In this document: in pieces, positions 59,268-64,000 of the stretch
Layout: the number at the start of each line of letters is the position of its first letter
Position numbering within the stretch: the first letter of the stretch is position 1
Source: Clostridiales bacterium UBA5888
GTDB taxonomy: Bacteria; Bacillota; Clostridia; Oscillospirales; Oscillospiraceae
Direction of reading: 5' to 3'
DNA: 64,000 nucleotides
Assembly: GCA_002431965.1 (NCBI GenBank)
Contig: DJEW01000016.1
Coordinates: 300 to 64,299 of the forward strand
The notes under the pieces: generated by a model
The model's input: the letters and a program-made list of their open reading frames with translations, nothing else
Told to the model about the DNA's origin: nothing
The model's database searches: none
Made by a program: the position numbers and the translations under genes

Positions 59268-60461
59268 TTATTCCGCGGTATAGTTATCAAAATATCCCTG
59301 AATATAGACTATCGGCGTGCCCTTGTCGCCGCTGCCGGATGTGAGATCGCACAGTGAGCCGATAAGGTCGGTCAGACGGCGCGGAGTCGTCCCCTCAGAC
59401 ACCATCTGCCCCACGAGGCTGCCGTCCTTCTTCTTTATCTCGTCCTTTATCGCGTCTCGCAGCGCCTCGCCTGTGAGAGAAGCAAAATTATTGTCCGCAA
59501 GGTACTTGAGCTTCAGCTCGTTTGGCGTACCCTCAAGTCCCGCAGTGTACGCCGGAGAGACCGTCGGATCGGCAAGCTCCCATATTTTGCCCACGGGGTC
59601 TTTGAAAGCGCCGTCGCCATAGACCATGACCTCAACGTGCTTGCCGGTGAGATTGAGCATACGCTGCTGAATGTCATCCACAAGCTCCTGACATTCGCGC
59701 GGGAAGAGCTTGACCTTGTCCTCTGTCGCCTTGTTTGTGCCGAGAAGCCCGAATTTCTCGTTGAAGCCGCTGCCGTTCACAGGCGCAATGAGAATATCGT
59801 CAAGACCAAAAACACGCTCAGCCCCGGCAGCCTTGAGGATGCGTTTTGTGCGCTCGCGGGTGTGAATATCACAGTTTATGACATTTTTCGTATAACCAAG
59901 AATCGCGCGTGCATCGTTTGCAAAAATCACCTCCGCCTCTGCACCGCACTCACGGATGAGATCCGTGTAATAGGCAACATAGTCCATGCCGGTGAACGGA
60001 TGCTTCGGATAACCAAAGAGCTCTCTGTATTTTTCAAGCGTCAGCACATCGCGGTAAGGGTCAATGCCCTTCTCGTCAAGCATATCCTGTGAAATCAGAT
60101 GGTTGCCGACCTCGTCCGAGGGATATGACAGCATGAGCACTACCTTCTTTGCGCCCTTGGCGATGCCGCGCAGGCAGATCGCAAAGCGGTTGCGGCTGAG
60201 AATTGGAAAAATAACGCCTACTGTTTCTCCGCCGAGCTTCGTGCGGACATCCTCTGCAATGTCATCGACCGTTGCGTAGTTGCCCTGAGCGCGGGCAACG
60301 ATGGCCTCTGTCATCGCTATAATATCTCTGTCGCCAACCTCGAGCTCGCCGTTGGACTGCGCCTGCATGACACAGCCGGTCACGATTTCGGAGAGATCAT
60401 CACCCTCGCGGATAATGGGTGCGCGCAGACCTCTGGACGTTGTCCCTACCATTCTAGGCAT
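59268..60461 (-). CDS. CofE-like coenzyme F420-0:L-glutamate ligase family protein
   Basis: A 397-residue protein. The N-terminal half matches the F420-0 gamma-glutamyl ligase fold (GLRAPIIREGDDLSEIVTG near 10, VGDRDIIAMTEAIVARAQGNY near 42). The C-terminal half is an extension seen in clostridial members. CofE adds glutamate to F420-0, but no F420 biosynthesis genes (cofC, cofD, fbiC) are here and clostridia generally lack F420. A different glutamyl ligation is therefore probable; its co-transcription with glnN hints at glutamate metabolism. Confidence 0.8.
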   Translation of the reverse strand: MPRMVGTTSRGLRAPIIREGDDLSEIVTGCVMQAQSNGELEVGDRDIIAMTEAIVARAQGNYATVDDIAEDVRTKLGGETVGVIFPILSRNRFAICLRGIAKGAKKVVLMLSYPSDEVGNHLISQDMLDEKGIDPYRDVLTLEKYRELFGYPKHPFTGMDYVAYYTDLIRECGAEAEVIFANDARAILGYTKNVINCDIHTRERTKRILKAAGAERVFGLDDILIAPVNGSGFNEKFGLLGTNKATEDKVKLFPRECQELVDDIQQRMLNLTGKHVEVMVYGDGAFKDPVGKIWELADPTVSPAYTAGLEGTPNELKLKYLADNNFASLTGEALRDAIKDEIKKKDGSLVGQMVSEGTTPRRLTDLIGSLCDLTSGSGDKGTPIVYIQGYFDNYTAE

Positions 60462-60518
60462 AATAAAAAATATACTCCTCCGTCATTTATATTGGGATAA
60501 AAGCCAAATAACAGAGAG

Positions 60519-60547
60519 AGTATACTATAATCTGATGCACTTGTAAA
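60519..60547 (-). promoter_or_regulatory. Promoter for CofE-like-glnN operon
   Basis: On the minus strand TTTACA (60547-60542) and TATACT (60524-60519) with a 17-bp spacer. Confidence 0.65.
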
Positions 60548-60569
60548 TAAATTTTTGCGACGTAAAGCG

Positions 60570-61355
60570 CTATGAAAGCAGCATCCGGTCGTTGTCGAGC
60601 GCCTTGCCGACGCCAACCCTGAAGCGTTCAAGGAGATCGCCAACGGTCAGACCGTTTCGCTCCTCATTTCCGACGTCAAGTATGATGCGGCCAGAGTCCA
60701 TCATAAGCGTCCGGTTGCCAAGCTCAAGCGCAGACTGCATGTTGTGCGTTATCATCAGGCACGTCAATTTGTTTTCATCGACGATCTTCTTTGTCAGCTC
60801 AAGCACCTTTCCCGCAGTGCCGGGGTCAAGCGCCGCCGTGTGCTCATCAAGCATCAGGAGTTTCGGAGGAACGATCGTCGCCATCATGAGCGTGAGCGCC
60901 TGACGCTGACCGCCGGACAACAGTCCGACAGGCTGACGGAGTCTGTCCTCAAGTCCCATGCCGAGCTGGGCGAGCTTTTCGCGGAAAAGCTCGCGATCTG
61001 CACTGCCGATATGGGCAAGCCATCCGCCGCGCCCTGCGGCAAGGGCGAGGTTTTCTTCAATTGTCATGCCGGGTGCGCTGCCGGACATAGGATCCTGAAA
61101 AAGACGTCCTATCCGCCGGGCGCGCTTATACTCCGGCATGAAGGTGATGTCCTCTCCGTCGAGCGTTATAGATCCCGAGTCTGTAAAGAAGCTTCCGGCA
61201 ATTGCGTTGAAAAGTGTAGACTTGCCGGCGCCGTTTGCGCCGATAATGGTGACGAAATCTTCGGGATCAAGATGGAGCGACAGATCGGTCAGCGCTTTTT
61301 TTTCGTTGACTGTGCCGGGATTGAATGTTTTGGATATATGAGACAGGGTCAGCAT
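60570..61355 (-). CDS. ABC transporter ATPase, TrpXYZ-type
   Basis: A 261-residue ABC ATPase. Walker A GANGAGKSTLFNAIAG lies near residue 38, the signature LLSGGQRQALTLMMA near 144, Walker B LLMLDEHTAALDP near 166. It overlaps the permease gene by 7 bp. With the neighbouring permease and binding lipoprotein it forms a three-gene importer of the kind often annotated as tryptophan transporter. Confidence 0.9.
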   Translation of the reverse strand: MLTLSHISKTFNPGTVNEKKALTDLSLHLDPEDFVTIIGANGAGKSTLFNAIAGSFFTDSGSITLDGEDITFMPEYKRARRIGRLFQDPMSGSAPGMTIEENLALAAGRGGWLAHIGSADRELFREKLAQLGMGLEDRLRQPVGLLSGGQRQALTLMMATIVPPKLLMLDEHTAALDPGTAGKVLELTKKIVDENKLTCLMITHNMQSALELGNRTLMMDSGRIILDVGNEERNGLTVGDLLERFRVGVGKALDNDRMLLS

Positions 61356-62278
61356 GAGTGGGTCTCTCCTTTCCCCATGCGCCGCTTGAGAAGCGGCATC
61401 TGCCGCTGGAGATATGGCACGGATATTGCGAGCACCACGATCACCGAGGAGACGAGCTTGAGCATGAATGCAGGCATATTCAGCCGCAGTGCGACAGTGT
61501 ACACAAGCCGGAAGATCACCGAGCCCAGCACAACGCCGACGGCGCGCTTGAAAACGCCGCCGCGCCCCATGACAGTGCCGCCGATGAGCAGCGACGCCAA
61601 CGCGATGGTTACCATGCCCGTGCCGAGGTTGATGTCAACAGCCTTCTGCGCCTGCGCCATGAGGCAGCCCGACAGCGCTGTGAGAGAGTTTGCCGCGCAG
61701 AGTCCGACTGTTGTGGTAAACGCAGGGTTGATGGACGATGAACGGACCATTATGGGGTTGTCCCCGGTTGCACGGATAGCCAGACCCAGTCGGGTACGTA
61801 AAAAAAACGTAAGCAGGATGAGCGCAAGGATGACTGCCGAGGCGGAGATCACCAGCTTATAGCTCCCCGCAAGCGCAGTGTTGGCAAGCGCTGCTTTCGC
61901 GTACGTGTAGACAGTGTCCGCCTTGTTGAGATTCAGGAGCGACGAGCCGCCCATTACGGCAATATTTATGGAATACAGCGCTGTATTGACAATAATACCG
62001 GCAAGAAGGCTGTTGATGCCCATGCGTGTTTGCAGCAGCGCAACAATGAAGCCGGAGCATACGCCCGCTGCCATTGCCGCACCAAGCGACAGCCATGGGT
62101 GACCCGCAAGCACAACGACGGCGCCGACGGCGGCGCCAAGAGTGAAGCAGCCGTCGGTGGACATATCGCAGACGTTGAGCATGGAGTAGCTCAGATACAG
62201 CGCAAGTGCCGTCAGCGAGCAGGTCAGCCCCAGCTCAAGCGCTGTCTGACCAAGGGAGATCAGCGAAGAAATATCCAT
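61349..62278 (-). CDS. ABC transporter permease, TrpXYZ-type
   Basis: A 309-residue permease with about eight transmembrane segments. MLNVCDMSTDGCFTLGAAVGA near residue 32 and TRLGLAIRATGDNPIMVRSSSINP near 165 are typical of BPD_transp_2 permeases of this importer group. It ends with a basic cytoplasmic tail and overlaps the ATPase gene. Confidence 0.9.
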   Translation of the reverse strand: MDISSLISLGQTALELGLTCSLTALALYLSYSMLNVCDMSTDGCFTLGAAVGAVVVLAGHPWLSLGAAMAAGVCSGFIVALLQTRMGINSLLAGIIVNTALYSINIAVMGGSSLLNLNKADTVYTYAKAALANTALAGSYKLVISASAVILALILLTFFLRTRLGLAIRATGDNPIMVRSSSINPAFTTTVGLCAANSLTALSGCLMAQAQKAVDINLGTGMVTIALASLLIGGTVMGRGGVFKRAVGVVLGSVIFRLVYTVALRLNMPAFMLKLVSSVIVVLAISVPYLQRQMPLLKRRMGKGETHSC

Positions 62279-62288
62279 TGCTCATGCC

Positions 62289-63389
62289 TCAGCCCTGAGT
62301 ATCTCCGAAGCTCTCGGCAGTTGTGATCTCCTTCACGCTGGTGCACAGAGGAGCAAACTTTGCCTCGACCTCGGCATAGTCTAAACCAAGCTCGGCGCAG
62401 GTGTCGGTGTTTATTGTTGCCGTGCCGTTGTCGAAGGTCTTGACGGGAGTAACTGCCGGATCTGCGCCGTTGATGAGAATGTCGGCGACCATGTTGGCGG
62501 TCTCAACGCCAAGGTTTGCATAGTCAACGCCGTAGCCAAGGAACGCGCCGTTAAGGGCGAAGGAATCAGCACCTGTGAACTGCGGGATGCCGGCGGAAGC
62601 AAACTTCTCGTAAATGGACAGCTCTGCTGTCATGACTGTGTTATCCTGCGGGGTGAAGACTGCATCAACGCCGTCGGCAATGAGAGCGTCTGCCGCAAGC
62701 ATGATTTCATCGGTAGTAGTGCCAGTGCGCTCAACGTATTCAACTCCCAGCTCGTCAAGGTGCGCCTTTGCTGCGGCGATAGCCGTGGCGGAGGAATCCT
62801 GCCCCTGATCGTAGAGAAGGCCGATCTTGCTTGCATCGGGGTTGAGTGCGAAGATAAGGTTCATGACGGCGGTGGTGTCAAGAAAATCGGAAGTGCCTGT
62901 GATGTTCGCGCCCGGAGCGTCAAGAGATTCAACAAGACCGGCGGCAACAGGGTCAGACACGGCAGCGAAAACGACAGGCGTACCGCTGTCCTCGGTTGCG
63001 GTCTGCATGCGCATGGCGACCGGCGTGGCAACGCCTATCATGAGGTCGACCTTGTCGGCTAGAAAGTCGGCTATGATCTGCTCCATAACGCTCGCGTCAG
63101 CGTTGCAGTTATCGTAAAGCACATTGAACGTCACGCCCTGCTCCTCACCTATCTCGACAAGGCGGGTCTGGATGTTCTCAACGATCTGATTGAGAGAAGC
63201 ATCATCAACATAGTTGCACAGCCCAACGGTGTAAACGGCGCCGCTTTCTTCTGCGGGGGCAGCGCTCTCGGCAGCAGGCTCGGCTGATGCAGGTGCCGCG
63301 GCAGGGGTGCTGCCGCAGGCGGCGAGCGCCAAGCACATTACAGCGGCGAGAAGCGCGGCGATAGTCTTACGGATAGTGATGTTTTTCAT
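62289..63389 (-). CDS. ABC transporter substrate-binding lipoprotein, TrpXYZ-type
   Basis: A 366-residue ABC_sub_bind protein. The signal ends in LALAACGS (lipidated Cys near 25), then an Ala/Pro/Glu-rich linker (about 27-50), then the ligand domain (YTVGLCNYVDDASLNQIVENI, DLMIGVATPVAMRMQTA, GIPQFTGADSF). GGAGG precedes the start at 63389. The Trp-type T-box upstream indicates tryptophan, or a precursor of it, as substrate. Confidence 0.92.
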   Translation of the reverse strand: MKNITIRKTIAALLAAVMCLALAACGSTPAAAPASAEPAAESAAPAEESGAVYTVGLCNYVDDASLNQIVENIQTRLVEIGEEQGVTFNVLYDNCNADASVMEQIIADFLADKVDLMIGVATPVAMRMQTATEDSGTPVVFAAVSDPVAAGLVESLDAPGANITGTSDFLDTTAVMNLIFALNPDASKIGLLYDQGQDSSATAIAAAKAHLDELGVEYVERTGTTTDEIMLAADALIADGVDAVFTPQDNTVMTAELSIYEKFASAGIPQFTGADSFALNGAFLGYGVDYANLGVETANMVADILINGADPAVTPVKTFDNGTATINTDTCAELGLDYAEVEAKFAPLCTSVKEITTAESFGDTQG

Positions 63390-63502
63390 TGGTTTTTCCT
63401 CCATTTTCGGTTCATAGACCGTAATTTTGATTTTGGGCGGAGATGGAGGGGTCGCTGCCGACGACCTTGATTTGAAGTGTAGGGGAACAAAATCTCACTC
63501 AT
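63386..63502 (-). CDS. Possible 38-codon upstream ORF overlapping the binding-protein start
   Basis: An ATG at 63502 opens a frame ending in TGA at 63388-63386, overlapping the ATG of the next gene by four bases. It lacks a Shine-Dalgarno site and is arginine-rich, so it is probably chance, but it would be translated only on antiterminated T-box transcripts. Confidence 0.2.
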   Translation of the reverse strand: MSEILFPYTSNQGRRQRPLHLRPKSKLRSMNRKWRKNQ

Positions 63503-63515
63503 GGTTTTGCATAAT

Positions 63516-63814
63516 AAAAAAAACAGCCCCCTGTCCCATCCATGGGACAAGAGCTGCACACTCCTGCGATACCACCCAAATTGACGTTTTCGAAAAAACG
63601 CCCACTCGCTTACACGTACCATCATACGTGCCCCAATAAGATAACGGTTCGGGTTTCCGTCGGCATCTACTGAGGCTTACGCCCGTTCAAGCCGCCCTCA
63701 GAAGTCCATTCAGCCCACACCGCGCGACCGTAATCACACCACCCACGGCTCTCTGCACAGCGGCTTCTGCAAGCTTACTACTCTTCATCACAGGTTTAAC
63801 TGCTTTTGAATTAT
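63516..63814 (-). promoter_or_regulatory. T-box leader, specifier UGG (tryptophan)
   Basis: Read on the minus strand: GATGAAGAGTAGTA (63789-63776) opens Stem I; the specifier loop reads GAA-TGG-ACT with TGG at 63708-63706; the T-box core GGGTGGTATCGCA lies at 63577-63565 (canonical would be TACCGC). The terminator pairs CAGC...TGTCCC with GGGACA...GCTG (63556-63524) before a run of eight T (63523-63516). Uncharged tRNA-Trp would favour the antiterminator and turn on the importer genes. Confidence 0.88.
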
Positions 63815-63820
63815 GTGCTA

Positions 63821-63849
63821 ATTATAGTCACGTATTCTGTCGGTGTCAA
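63821..63849 (-). promoter_or_regulatory. Consensus sigma-A promoter for the T-box operon
   Basis: On the minus strand TTGACA (63849-63844) and TATAAT (63826-63821) with a 17-bp spacer, a perfect match at both boxes. Confidence 0.92.
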
Positions 63850-64000
63850 GCGTCAGTTTTCTCCAAAATACGAATGCACACTGAGTAAAAATTTCGTGAA
63901 ACATGACAATCATCTCGGCAAAGCAGGACAAGGGTGCTGCACTTCCCTGTCCTGCCTCCCAAATATGTCGTGCCGCTATCTGTCAAACGCCGGGTTGACG
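63850..64000. other. Right edge, no gene recognised; one inverted repeat
   Basis: GCAGGACAAGGG (about 63921-63932) and CCCTGTCCTGC (about 63943-63953) form a hairpin with one bulge and no T run. Open frames cross the region on the minus strand but none has a recognisable product. Confidence 0.4.

Noticed and set aside
59268..60461. Evidence that the organism makes coenzyme F420
   Set aside because: A single CofE-like gene without other F420 genes does not support this; the family is broader than its name.
1..64000. CRISPR arrays, tRNA, rRNA, tmRNA and complete insertion sequences
   Set aside because: No regular repeat-spacer pattern, cloverleaf-type sequence or transposase frame was found on either strand by reading.

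Overview
The window looks like a chromosomal segment of an anaerobic, endospore-forming, GC-rich clostridium, most likely of the Oscillospiraceae type. This is inferred from gene order (asp23-nusB-xseA-xseB-ispA-dxs-tlyA-nadK-argR-recN, yajC-TIGR04086, ruvCAB, radA next to a DUF6873-type gene), from sporulation genes (spoIVA, cwlD), from a pyrophosphate-type phosphofructokinase and from type III glutamine synthetase. No tRNA, rRNA, CRISPR array or complete insertion sequence was seen. Almost all of the window is core genome. The only clearly accessory stretch is about 1-900, which is AT-richer and holds a small membrane protein gene, a broken ORF and what looks like the 3' end of a group II intron.

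Layout. 986-11608 is a long plus-strand run for envelope stress (asp23), transcription and DNA repair (nusB, xseAB, recN), isoprenoid precursors (ispA, dxs), NAD kinase, arginine repressor and tyrS. 11708-15639 is a minus-strand block: a YbaK-type editing protein, then a four-gene membrane-stress set (xpaC, telA, a LemA-like secreted protein, a TPM-domain protein). 15757-19223 holds rpe, recR, RNase J and an ArsC-like protein. 19283-24876 is mixed: secG, an acyltransferase, an rRNA uracil methyltransferase, a lipoprotein, an HD protein, a phosphopantetheinyl transferase and dapA. 25024-28120 holds queuosine genes queA and tgt, then yajC and a small membrane protein. 28512-31684 holds a Xer recombinase and ruvCAB. 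32023-38548 holds two small cysteine-rich proteins, trmK, a Nif3-like protein, spoIVA, cwlD, radA and a GME-fold protein.

38556-43887 holds the most unusual content: a second Xer recombinase preceded by a 28-bp dif-like site, a P1B-type ATPase homologue that has lost its catalytic motifs, and the glycolytic pair fba/pfp transcribed divergently from overlapping promoters. 44171-49638 is a complete branched-chain amino acid ABC transporter (livJHMGF) with a cytidylate-kinase-like gene. 49691-52327 is a MoxR/VWA pair. 52512-57046 holds a papain-like orphan, an alanine symporter, and a GPH sugar transporter overlapping a PIG-L deacetylase. 57098-63389, on the minus strand, holds glnN (GSIII) behind a CofE/F420-ligase-like gene, and a three-gene ABC transporter controlled by a T-box whose specifier reads UGG (Trp).

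Regulation visible in the sequence: about fifteen sigma-A-type promoters with 16-18 bp spacers, many intrinsic terminators (several with the stop codons of one or both convergent genes inside the hairpin), a T-box, a large hairpin that pairs the ribosome-binding region of spoIVA, and two promoters whose transcripts would begin almost at once with a 13-bp hairpin. Coordinates come from reading the sequence. Functions come from recognised motifs and family knowledge; no database search was run.
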